A DNA stretch of 33,695 nucleotides, taken from contig CATJNN010000096.1 in the NCBI GenBank assembly GCA_949742185.1, forward strand, positions 1 through 33,695, written 5' to 3'. The DNA comes from an uncultured Clostridia bacterium (GTDB lineage Bacteria > Bacillota > Clostridia > UBA1381). The notes beneath the pieces are model-generated. The model worked only from the letters and a program-made list of their open reading frames with translations, was not told the origin of the DNA and did not search any database. The position numbers and the translations under genes were made by a program. This document shows, piece after piece, positions 23,722 to 31,481 of the stretch (position 1 is the stretch's first letter; each line of letters opens with the position of its first letter).

Positions 23722-25089
23722 ATGAAAAGAAAAATCATTTCATTAATTTCAGCAGCAGCGCTGATATTTTCTGCAATGCCTGTATTTATGGCTTCAGCAG
23801 AAAATCATGTTACCATTTCTAGCGTTGACGATCTTATAGCTCTGCGCGATGCGGTAAACAGCGGAAATACATATGAGGACTATATCGTAATACTCGCAAA
23901 GGACCTCAATTTAAACGGAAGCGCCGACAATCAGTGGGTACCTATCGGCAAGCCGCTGGGAAACGGCGAACAGCACTATTCATTTGACGGAACTTTCGAC
24001 GGACAAAACCATAAAATAAGCGGACTTTATATAAATACGTCCGACGATTATGCAGGTTTATTCGGAAATGTCGGCATAGGCGAAATTAAAAATCTTGAAG
24101 TCAGCGGAACTGTGTCCGGCGGACAATTCTCCGCCGGAATAGCAGGTTCGGCACACTCTCTCATAACCAACTGCCAGAACAACTGCACAGTATCAGGAAG
24201 CACAAATGTCGGCGGAGTTGCAGGCTATAATCCCGGCACCACTATAAAAAACTGCCGCAATACAGGCAATATCACAGGAACAACAAACGTCGGCGGCGTT
24301 GTAGGCGGGTCTGTATGGAAAATAGAAAACTGCTATAATACCGGTAACGTAACAGGCGGCACAAATGCCGGCGGTATTGTAGGCGGCACGCATGTACAGT
24401 CATATGTAGACGTATGGGTAAAAAACTGTTACAATACCGGCGCTGTTAAAGGCACAAGCCAGACAGGCGGAATTGTGGGAGAAAACGGCAGAGGCTTAGT
24501 TGAAAACTGCTATAATACAGGAATAGTTACAGGCAAAACAAACGTTGGCGGAGTTATTGGAAAGAATCTTAAAAGAACTTATGAACCTCCCGCATCCGAC
24601 GGAGCCGCAAAAGCTGTAGACTGTTATTATTTAACCGGAACGGCGTCAACGGGCGTCAACGCCGAAAGCGGAGCGTACAGCTCGGGCACAGCAGCCATTG
24701 CACAGGGCGCACTGGCTAATTCAGCCACATTCGCAAACTGGTCCTTCACCGATACATGGTCCATGAATAAAGCTCTCGGAAGACCAACTCTTAAAGAAAA
24801 TCCCGAGGGAGTAAACGGAATTGCACCTCCGAACAAAATGTACAGTATCAATGAAGCGACGGAAACGACAACTTTCCATATACCATATAATCAGGCGCAG
24901 GGCGCAAGTATGTCGGGCACAGTGAAGGTTACCGTATTCAACTCTAAGGGCGAAAACAAAGCGTCCAATTCGGTATCATTTTCAGATTTACCGGTTGTCA
25001 GCGGAGCTGTAACCATGGATGCGGACGTAAACTGCGTATTAAATATCGGAGACCGTATCCACGTTGTTATTACACCAGAATCAAATTAA
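23722..25089 (+). CDS. Secreted GLUG-repeat surface protein
   Basis: A 455-residue exported protein with signal peptide 1-29 (ends FMASA). After a start resembling the fold that precedes GLUG repeats (SSVDDLIALRDAVNSG, then FDGTFDGQNHKISGLYI), residues about 135-280 hold four to five GLUG repeats of the form GGIVG, then ENCYNTG and VTG. GLUG repeats form beta-solenoid-like stalks and occur in adhesins and in IgA1 peptidase (M26) precursors; no peptidase domain is present here. The last 80 residues are a beta domain not recognised, and there is no SLH, sortase or lipobox anchor, so the protein may be released or held by that domain. CGGAGGAG lies about 7 bases before the ATG. It is monocistronic, with consensus promoter and strong terminator, so probably well expressed. 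Confidence 0.88.
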   Translation: MKRKIISLISAAALIFSAMPVFMASAENHVTISSVDDLIALRDAVNSGNTYEDYIVILAKDLNLNGSADNQWVPIGKPLGNGEQHYSFDGTFDGQNHKISGLYINTSDDYAGLFGNVGIGEIKNLEVSGTVSGGQFSAGIAGSAHSLITNCQNNCTVSGSTNVGGVAGYNPGTTIKNCRNTGNITGTTNVGGVVGGSVWKIENCYNTGNVTGGTNAGGIVGGTHVQSYVDVWVKNCYNTGAVKGTSQTGGIVGENGRGLVENCYNTGIVTGKTNVGGVIGKNLKRTYEPPASDGAAKAVDCYYLTGTASTGVNAESGAYSSGTAAIAQGALANSATFANWSFTDTWSMNKALGRPTLKENPEGVNGIAPPNKMYSINEATETTTFHIPYNQAQGASMSGTVKVTVFNSKGENKASNSVSFSDLPVVSGAVTMDADVNCVLNIGDRIHVVITPESN

Positions 25090-25098
25090 TTATAGAAT

Positions 25099-25140
25099 AA
25101 AAACAGGCAATACATTAATATAATGTATTGCCTGTTTTTT
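25099..25140 (+). terminator. Strong intrinsic terminator after GLUG gene
   Basis: ACAGGCAATACATTA (25103-25117) and TAATGTATTGCCTGT (25121-25135) form a perfect 15-bp stem with a 3-base loop and a T-tail. Confidence 0.95.
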
Positions 25141-25141
25141 G

Positions 25142-25203
25142 TCAACTGCGTTATGAAACAACGACAAAAATAATTTGGGGCTTGACGACGCGATTATTTT
25201 CAT
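25142..25203 (+). repeat. Intergenic hairpin repeat, tandem unit 1
   Basis: First of two adjacent 62-base units; 51 of 62 aligned positions match unit 2. Its right stem arm has decayed (GACGCGATTATTTT), so the hairpin is imperfect. Confidence 0.75.
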
Positions 25204-25265
25204 TAACTGCGTTGTGTAACAACAGCAAAAATAATTCGGGGTTCGACGCCCCGAATTATTTTCAT
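25204..25265 (+). repeat. Intergenic hairpin repeat, tandem unit 2 (best copy)
   Basis: Begins TAACTGCGTTGTG and contains a perfect 14-bp stem, AAAATAATTCGGGG (25228-25241) with CCCCGAATTATTTT (25249-25262), and a 7-base loop. It lies just after the stop of the convergent TetR gene and could also act as its terminator. Confidence 0.8.
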
Positions 25266-25303
25266 TTTTTTATATCTAATAAATAGAATAACTCTCTGCA
25301 ATA

Positions 25304-25861
25304 TCAAACCGCATGCGCTCCCCTATTTAGAAGAGTTTTCAAATACTCCACAATCTCATTTGCCGTATAATTCATATTATCTTTAATCCACGCGCTCACC
25401 ACGCTCACGCAAGCGTTTGAATAATACTCTGCGTAAATCTCTCTCGGCACAGGCACATGCTCGCGCGAGCTTATAATATTAACAAGCACGCTCGCCAGAT
25501 ATTTTCTTATAAAATACTCCACATATTCGTTGCGCCGCAAAATATATGCAAAGCTGCTGCGCCTGCTGTCTATAATATGAATAACCTCCTCGCATATCGA
25601 AAGCATTTCATCAATGTTTTCAATTTCATGTTTTTCGGTTCTGTATTTCTCCAGAGGCTCAAACAATATCGTTCGTATACCATCCTCCAAAAGGTCGTAT
25701 TTGTCTTTATAGTGCGTATAGAACGTAGCTCTTGTCACCATAGACTCCCGGCATATGTCTATAACGCTGATTTTATCAAATTCATGCTTCTGAAGCAGCT
25801 CAAAAAGCCCCTGTCTCAGTGTTTTCCGTGTTCTCCGCACACGCAGATCGGTGCTGTTCAT
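25304..25861 (-). CDS. TetR/AcrR-family transcriptional regulator
   Basis: A 185-residue TetR-family regulator. The N-terminal helix-turn-helix is clear at residues about 9-55: RRTRKTLRQGLFELLQ, then FDKISVIDICRES and TRATFYTHYKDKYDLL, where the TFYxHY(F)xxK element is the family hallmark. Residues 60-185 form the variable helical ligand-binding and dimer domain; the ligand is unknown. The ATG has only a modest AAGGA, 13 bases upstream. It is divergent from the export operon, and its promoter shares the same 10-bp palindrome as the operon -10 box, so it very probably represses both itself and the exporter and is released by a substrate of the pump. That logic is standard for the family and inferred here. 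Confidence 0.93.
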   Translation of the reverse strand: MNSTDLRVRRTRKTLRQGLFELLQKHEFDKISVIDICRESMVTRATFYTHYKDKYDLLEDGIRTILFEPLEKYRTEKHEIENIDEMLSICEEVIHIIDSRRSSFAYILRRNEYVEYFIRKYLASVLVNIISSREHVPVPREIYAEYYSNACVSVVSAWIKDNMNYTANEIVEYLKTLLNRGAHAV

Positions 25862-25955
25862 ATTAATACACTAGTCCTTTCTTTGTCCCCGTATTCGTTT
25901 TTTATAACTTTTTTGTACAAATGTAAGATAATTGACACTTTGAAGATAATGTATA

Positions 25956-25984
25956 TTGAATTTCTTACCAATACATTATATAAT
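25956..25984 (+). promoter_or_regulatory. SigA-type promoter of the export operon
   Basis: TTGAAT (25956-25961), 17 bases, TATAAT (25979-25984); RNA start near 25991, 35 bases before the first ATG. Confidence 0.8.
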
Positions 25985-26003
25985 ATAACGCAACAAATGT
26001 CAA
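25975..26003 (-). promoter_or_regulatory. SigA-type promoter of the TetR gene
   Basis: On the minus strand a perfect TTGACA (26003-25998), 17 bases, perfect TATAAT (25980-25975). It overlaps the exporter promoter on the other strand, both -10 boxes lying in ATTATATAAT (25975-25984), so the two promoters should compete. Confidence 0.8.
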
Positions 26004-26025
26004 TTATTTTTTAAGGAGGCATCGT

Positions 26026-28122
26026 ATGGAGCGTATCATTGAAAAATTACTTCATTACCGCGTGGCTGTTATTATTTTTTTTGCGGCAGCGGCTGTACTG
26101 TGCGCCCTGCAGTCGCCTTTGGTCGGTGTTAATTATAATCTTATGGATTATCTTCCCGACGAGGCTCCGTCAACTATCGCGCTTGACGTTATGAACGAAG
26201 AATACTCCAAAGGCGCGCCTAACGCGCGCGTTATGCTGAGAGACGTCAGTATTCCCGAGGCTCTGGACTGCAAAAATAAAATTGCCGAGATAGACGGCGT
26301 TAACGAAATAACATGGCTTGACGACGCGGCAAACATATATGAACCGATTGAGTTCATGGACGCGGATACTGTAGCGGACTATTATGCGGACAACAACGCC
26401 CTTTTCACCGTCACGCTCGACGAAGATAAACAAACCGCCGCAATGGACGCAATAAAAGAAATTGCAGGCGACAAAGGCGCGTATTCGGGAACGGCTGTGG
26501 AAAGCGTTGCGGCTCAGCAGCTTACCGAGATTGAAATAAGCAAAATTATAAAAATCGTAGTTGTGCTGATTTTTGTTGTTTTGCTTTTAACAACCACATC
26601 ATGGTTTGAGCCTGTTCTGTTTTTGCTTGCAATAGGGCTTGCAATACTTTTAAACAAGGGCACCAATATAATTTTCGGAGAAATTTCATTTGTGACAAAC
26701 GCCGCGGGCGCGGTTTTGCAGATGGCTGTGTCTATGGATTATTCAATATTTCTTGTGCACCGCTTCGCAGACTGCCGCAAACGTTATCCTGACAATATTA
26801 TGCACGCGATGGCAGTTGCGGTTAAGGAGTCTGCGGGCTCGGTGCTGTCGTCGGGGCTTACTACCGTGCTGGGCTTTGCCGCGCTGATACTTATGCGCTT
26901 TAAAATAGGACCCGATATGGGACTGGTTATGGCAAAGTCGATTGTGCTGTCGCTTGTAAGTGTGCTGGCGTTCCTGCCGTGCATCACGCTTTGTACATAT
27001 AAATTAATAGATAAAACTCAGCATAAAATGCTGATACCGTCGTTTAAGTGGCTTGCGGATATTGTTATGAAAGTGCGTGTGCCCGCGCTGATAATATTTG
27101 TGGCGGTTACGATACCGTGCATTTTTGCACAGAAAGCAAATTCCTTTACTTACGGCAACACCGGAATATACGGCGCAGGCACGGCTGTCGGCGCGGATAT
27201 TGACGAGATAGAGGGTATTTTCGGTCAGTCCAATCTTATGGTTCTGATGGTTCCGAAAAACAGCGTGTCGCAGGAGAGAGAGCTTGCGGAGGAGCTGAAA
27301 TCTAAAAAGGAAATAACCTCGGTTGTAACTTATTCGGAAACTGTCGGCGTATCAATACCGCAGGAATTTGTGCCGAAAGACCAAATCTCAGATTTAATTT
27401 CAGCCGACTATTCCCGTTATGTTATAACGGTTGACACGCCTACGGAAAGCGAGGACGCGTTCCGCGTTGTGGATGAAATACGCACCCTTGCCGACGGCTA
27501 CTATCCGAACGAATACCATCTTGTCGGAGCGACGGTTAACGCGTATGACTTAAAGGACGTGGTTACTGCCGATAACACAAAGGTTAATCTCTTAGCGGTA
27601 TTTTCAATTTTTGCTATACTTCTCATAAACTTCAAATCGCTGTCGATACCTGTGGTGCTGCTTGCGGTTATTGAATCATCTATATGGATTAACCTATCGT
27701 TTCCGTATTTTGCAGACGATAATCTGTTTTATATAGGCTATTTGATTATAAGCTCAATACAGCTCGGAGCGACGGTTGATTATGCGATACTGTTCGCCGA
27801 CCACTATACCGAGTCTCGTCGGGAAATGACGTGCGCAAAGTCGCTCAGACACACGATAACGTCGACGGCGCTGTCAGTCTTAACCTCCGGCACGATACTC
27901 ACCGTCGCGGGACTGCTTCTCGGTGCAATGTCGTCCAACGGCGTTATATCGCAGCTTGGCACGCTTGTCGGAAGAGGGGCAATTTTATCGGTGATTATGG
28001 TTATATTCGTGCTTCCGGCGCTTATATCGCTGTTAGACCCGATTATTGCAAAAACCACATATCATTCTAATTTTAAAAGGGGAGAAAAAGATGAAACAAA
28101 CAAAACGCAAATTTCTGGTTAG
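26026..28122 (+). CDS. RND-superfamily (MMPL/HAE2-type) export permease
   Basis: A 698-residue RND-superfamily permease of the MMPL/YdfJ type: two similar halves, each with one helix, an extracytoplasmic domain and a block of five helices. First helix about 11-30; first outer domain about 31-178; helices 2-6 about 179-330; the second half starts near 345 with outer domain about 370-525. Proton-relay regions are visible as MAVSMDYSIFLVHRF in the first half and GATVDYAILFADHY in the second, both with the Asp-Tyr pair typical of MMPL proteins. The family exports lipids, lipopeptides or drugs using the proton gradient; cargo here is unknown. AAGGAGG lies 7 bases before the ATG. The end overlaps the next gene by 32 bases. 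Confidence 0.93.
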   Translation: MERIIEKLLHYRVAVIIFFAAAAVLCALQSPLVGVNYNLMDYLPDEAPSTIALDVMNEEYSKGAPNARVMLRDVSIPEALDCKNKIAEIDGVNEITWLDDAANIYEPIEFMDADTVADYYADNNALFTVTLDEDKQTAAMDAIKEIAGDKGAYSGTAVESVAAQQLTEIEISKIIKIVVVLIFVVLLLTTTSWFEPVLFLLAIGLAILLNKGTNIIFGEISFVTNAAGAVLQMAVSMDYSIFLVHRFADCRKRYPDNIMHAMAVAVKESAGSVLSSGLTTVLGFAALILMRFKIGPDMGLVMAKSIVLSLVSVLAFLPCITLCTYKLIDKTQHKMLIPSFKWLADIVMKVRVPALIIFVAVTIPCIFAQKANSFTYGNTGIYGAGTAVGADIDEIEGIFGQSNLMVLMVPKNSVSQERELAEELKSKKEITSVVTYSETVGVSIPQEFVPKDQISDLISADYSRYVITVDTPTESEDAFRVVDEIRTLADGYYPNEYHLVGATVNAYDLKDVVTADNTKVNLLAVFSIFAILLINFKSLSIPVVLLAVIESSIWINLSFPYFADDNLFYIGYLIISSIQLGATVDYAILFADHYTESRREMTCAKSLRHTITSTALSVLTSGTILTVAGLLLGAMSSNGVISQLGTLVGRGAILSVIMVIFVLPALISLLDPIIAKTTYHSNFKRGEKDETNKTQISG

Positions 28123-30232
28123 CCTGCTTGCCGCGTCGCTTCTGGGACAGACGGCTTTCGCCGCGGCTCCCTCAAAGGAGGAGGTTGTGTATGTTACTCT
28201 GAACTCCTCCGGCGCAAAAGAGACAATGGTGGTTGTTAATTCTTTTGAAACAAACGGCAGTAAAAAAATAACCGACTACGGAAACTATAAAAATATAAAA
28301 AACCTTTCCTCAACCGCCAAGCCGCATATATCGGGAAATCAGATTATATGGGATACCGACGAGATTGATAAGTTTTATTATCAAGGCGAGGTTGACGCGG
28401 GCGAGCTGCCGTGGGACTATTCTCTTTCATATCAGCTCGACGGCGTTCCGCTGAGCGGTGAGGAGCTTATAGGAAAAAGCGGTCATGTTATTATTTCGCT
28501 GGAAGCGAAATCTAATGAAAAGGCCGCGGATTATTATAAGGATAATTATATGGCGCAGATTACAATGACGCTTGACAGTGAAATCTGCAAGAATATTACC
28601 TGTCCCGACGCCGTGGGCGCAACTGTAGGCAGTACTCGTCAGCTCACATTTATGGTTTTGCCGACGCGGACAAAAAAATATACCATTTCATTCGACGCTA
28701 AGGATTTTGAAATGGACGGGCTGACAATCGCTATGATTAAGCTTTCGGACGGTGTGCTTGGAAATACGGCCGACAATGCCGCATCCGCCATGTCATCGGT
28801 CACCTCCGGAATTTCCCAGCTTTTAGACGGCTCGGGTCAGCTAAAAAACGGCTCGGAGGATTTGGTGAGCGGTATAGCTCTTTTGAATTCGGGCAGTCAG
28901 GGCATAAGAAGCTCGTTTTCCGTGGTTAACGCGGGAATGAGCGAATTTGGAGCCGGAACGGCGGCGCTTTCAAACGGTCTTTCCGATTTGACGGCGGGGT
29001 CAGCGCAAATAAGAAGCGGTCTTTCCGAGCTGGACTCAAAATCCGCCGACGTTGCAAACGGCATAAGCTCTATTGAAGGCGGGCTTGAAACAATGCTGAA
29101 AAACAAGCAAAAGCTCAGAAACGGAATTACTCAGCTTAAAAACAGCCGTTCCTCTTTGGACACGCTTGAGTCCTCGGGACAAACGCTTAAAAACGGCTAT
29201 AAATCGGTATTTGACGGACTGGGACAGATAAGCTCGCGGCAGGCCGAGGTGCAGGCGGGACTTAATACGCTTCATAGCTCCAACACAGATATTTCCGCTC
29301 TTTCGTCCGGACTGGACAGTCTCAGCGAAGGCGTGAGCGGCATAAGCAGCGCAATGGGACAGCAGGAGCAGCTTTTGGACGCGCTTATAGGAATGTCGAA
29401 AGACCCGGTGATGACGCAGTATCTTCAGAACGCAAAGGCTATCGCAAGCGGTGTGCGTTCGGGCGCGTCGACGGCAAGCGGCGGCATATCGGATTTGAAA
29501 ACAGGAGCGGCGGCCGCTCAGAACGGGATAAACACGCTATACAGCACCGCCGAAACCTTTGGAAACGCCGCGCTTGAGATGACTAACGGCGCGGCGACAA
29601 TGCGGGGCGGTATGCAAAGCTTAAACGACGGACTTGCGCAGTATACGGACGGGGTCGGTCAGGCGGGTACTTTGTATTTGTCCGCCGAGACCTTTGCAAA
29701 TTCAGCGTGGTCCATGATGGAGGGCGCGCAAAAATTATACGACGGAACGAAAACGCTCCGAAACGGCTTTGACGATTATGCGGCGGGAGTCGGCGAGCTT
29801 TCGTCGGGATATATGGCGATAGACAACGGTATCGCGGAGGCTTCAGGCGGCGCGAATAATCTTCGTTCGGGCAGCGACGCTCTTGTGAGCGGCGCGGACA
29901 CGCTTTTCGGCGCGGTTGACGAGCTGACGGACAGCATAAATAAGCTCGACAATGCGGCGGGTGCGCTGCCGTCCGGTATTGACACGCTCCAAAGCGGCAC
30001 GCAGACGCTCTACGACGGCATTTCCGCCGTGGATTTAGCGGCTATGCTCTCCCGCGGAGACGGTCAGCTTCCGCTGTCGTTCGCCGCGCCGCGAAGCGCA
30101 ATGCCTGAAAAGGTGCAGTTCCTTGCCAAAACGCCTAATCTTCATATTCCCGATGATAAATCAGAAAAAGAAGAGGCGGGCAAAAAAAGCGTATGGCAAA
30201 AGATTAAAGAGCTGTTTGTGAGAGAGAAATAA
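28091..30232 (+). CDS. Secreted rod protein with Leu/Gly heptad repeats (YhgE/Pip-associated type)
   Basis: A 713-residue exported protein with signal peptide 1-24 (ends TAFAA). Residues about 25-230 form an N-terminal beta domain. From about 235 to 645 the chain is made of xxxLxxG heptads (for example LLDGSGQLKNGSEDLVSG, then LNSGSQGI and LSNGLSDLTAGS), the repeat found in YhgE/Pip-type proteins and beside MMPL transporters of Firmicutes and Actinobacteria. Unlike YhgE there are no further membrane segments; the end is a basic amphipathic tail (SVWQKIKELFVREK). The start at 28091 is set by GGGGAGAAAAAG before it and by the signal peptide; an ATG at 28046 lies deep in the permease gene. Inference: a long helical rod outside the membrane that bridges or gates the pump. 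Confidence 0.88.
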   Translation: MKQTKRKFLVSLLAASLLGQTAFAAAPSKEEVVYVTLNSSGAKETMVVVNSFETNGSKKITDYGNYKNIKNLSSTAKPHISGNQIIWDTDEIDKFYYQGEVDAGELPWDYSLSYQLDGVPLSGEELIGKSGHVIISLEAKSNEKAADYYKDNYMAQITMTLDSEICKNITCPDAVGATVGSTRQLTFMVLPTRTKKYTISFDAKDFEMDGLTIAMIKLSDGVLGNTADNAASAMSSVTSGISQLLDGSGQLKNGSEDLVSGIALLNSGSQGIRSSFSVVNAGMSEFGAGTAALSNGLSDLTAGSAQIRSGLSELDSKSADVANGISSIEGGLETMLKNKQKLRNGITQLKNSRSSLDTLESSGQTLKNGYKSVFDGLGQISSRQAEVQAGLNTLHSSNTDISALSSGLDSLSEGVSGISSAMGQQEQLLDALIGMSKDPVMTQYLQNAKAIASGVRSGASTASGGISDLKTGAAAAQNGINTLYSTAETFGNAALEMTNGAATMRGGMQSLNDGLAQYTDGVGQAGTLYLSAETFANSAWSMMEGAQKLYDGTKTLRNGFDDYAAGVGELSSGYMAIDNGIAEASGGANNLRSGSDALVSGADTLFGAVDELTDSINKLDNAAGALPSGIDTLQSGTQTLYDGISAVDLAAMLSRGDGQLPLSFAAPRSAMPEKVQFLAKTPNLHIPDDKSEKEEAGKKSVWQKIKELFVREK

Positions 30233-30246
30233 GGAGGTTTACATAT

Positions 30247-31479
30247 ATGAAGTATACAAAAGTTATTTCTGTAATATTAGCCGGAGCAATGTGCTTAACG
30301 CTTGCGTCCTGCAAGGATAAAGCCGAGGAAACGGCGGCAACGCCCGCGCCCGAGGAGGCAAAAGCTTCGTCATATTCGGGGACGCTGCGCGCTGCGCGGG
30401 AGGCTAAGGTGTATTCGGGCGCGACGGGCGAAATTGTGGAGTGCAATGCCGAAGAGGGCGATTTTGTGCAGGCGGGCGCGCTTTTATACCGCATAGACGA
30501 CAACGGAATTTACAACAGCATAAAAACAGCCGAAAACGCGCTTGAAAAAGCGCAGATTTCGCTGTCCACCGCTCAGAAAAATCAAAACGACCTTATAATA
30601 TACGCTCCCGCCAGCGGGATATTAAAGGACTTTAATATTAAAGCCGGCGAAAGAGTGAACACGCAGACAATCGGACAGATTGTAGACGAGTCTCGGCTTG
30701 TAGCGAGAGTTCCGTTTTCTCAGCAGCAGATTGCGTCAATGTCCGTGGGCGACAGAGGTACTGTTGTCAGCGCGGATTTGATGTCTGAAACGCCCGTTAA
30801 AGTTACGCGCATATACGCCGAGCGTAACACATCGGTGCCCGGAGCGGTGCTTTACGATGTTGAGCTTACAGGCGCGAACGGCGGCGGCTTATACAACGGA
30901 ATGAGCGTGACGGCGACTGTGGGCGGAATGCGCTCGCCTGCGTCCGGCTCTATTACGGACGCGGAAGCCTCCGCGCTTGTGAGCAGGTCGAGCGGGAACG
31001 CGCGGGCAGTTTATGCAAAAGAAGGCGACTACGTTAAGAAAGGCGCGCTTATAGTAGAGGTTGAAAACGCGAACATTTCCTCCACCCTACGCCGCGCACA
31101 GCTTGATAAGGACGATTATCAGATAAAGCTGGACGCGCTTCGCTCAGACGCGGCTGATTTATCGGTTTATGCTCCGATTTCGGGACAGGTTGTTGAAAAG
31201 ATTAAGAACGTGCGCGACAGCGTAGGCTCAAAAAGCGACTCTATAATGACGATTGCCGACACAAGCTCGCTTGTTTTCAGCGTCACACTGACGGGCGAGG
31301 ACTTCGGAAAACTGTCTCTCGGTCAGACGGTAGACGTGGACTGCGCGGGCTATGGCTTTGTCAGCGGCACGGTTACGACGCTTGATGAAAATATATACGG
31401 CGCGGAAATAGAAATTGTAAACACTATGGGTATTCCCGTAAATACAAACGCGCAGATTACAATAGCGAAAGGGGTATGA
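30247..31479 (+). CDS. Lipoprotein membrane-fusion (HlyD/RND adaptor) protein with duplicated adaptor unit
   Basis: A 410-residue lipoprotein (lipobox LASC, Cys22) of the RND/HlyD membrane-fusion family. Two complete adaptor units follow one another. Unit 1 (about 42-228): lipoyl half GATGEIVECNAEEGDFVQAGALL, short helical hairpin 84-115, second lipoyl half YAPASGIL, then beta-barrel. Unit 2 (about 231-410) repeats the order with YAKEGDYVKKGALIVEVE, hairpin about 275-300, YAPISGQVVEK and barrel. Normal adaptors have one such unit. AAGGAGG lies 9 bases before the ATG, 14 bases after the rod gene. In Firmicutes such adaptors usually partner ABC exporters of the MacB kind; partnering an MMPL permease is less usual. 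Role inferred: links the permease to the outer envelope layers. Confidence 0.9.
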   Translation: MKYTKVISVILAGAMCLTLASCKDKAEETAATPAPEEAKASSYSGTLRAAREAKVYSGATGEIVECNAEEGDFVQAGALLYRIDDNGIYNSIKTAENALEKAQISLSTAQKNQNDLIIYAPASGILKDFNIKAGERVNTQTIGQIVDESRLVARVPFSQQQIASMSVGDRGTVVSADLMSETPVKVTRIYAERNTSVPGAVLYDVELTGANGGGLYNGMSVTATVGGMRSPASGSITDAEASALVSRSSGNARAVYAKEGDYVKKGALIVEVENANISSTLRRAQLDKDDYQIKLDALRSDAADLSVYAPISGQVVEKIKNVRDSVGSKSDSIMTIADTSSLVFSVTLTGEDFGKLSLGQTVDVDCAGYGFVSGTVTTLDENIYGAEIEIVNTMGIPVNTNAQITIAKGV

Positions 31480-31481
31480 AA

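Larger units (their letters stand above)
25928..26007. promoter_or_regulatory. Candidate operator region: nested inverted repeats
   Basis: Outer arms ATAATTGACA (25928-25937) and TGTCAATTAT (25998-26007) are exact inverse copies. An inner pair, AATGTATATTG (25948-25958) and CAATACATT (25969-25977), differs by one inserted base and covers the -35 box and spacer of the exporter promoter. The inner pair is the likelier TetR operator. Confidence 0.5.

Noticed and set aside
24127-24560. Repeated DNA in the GLUG gene considered as a CRISPR-like array
   Set aside because: The periodicity is coding (protein repeats in frame), not direct repeats with unique spacers.
25457-26014. 185-codon plus-strand frame opposite TetR
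   Set aside because: Antisense to the TetR gene and running through the promoter region; no domain seen.
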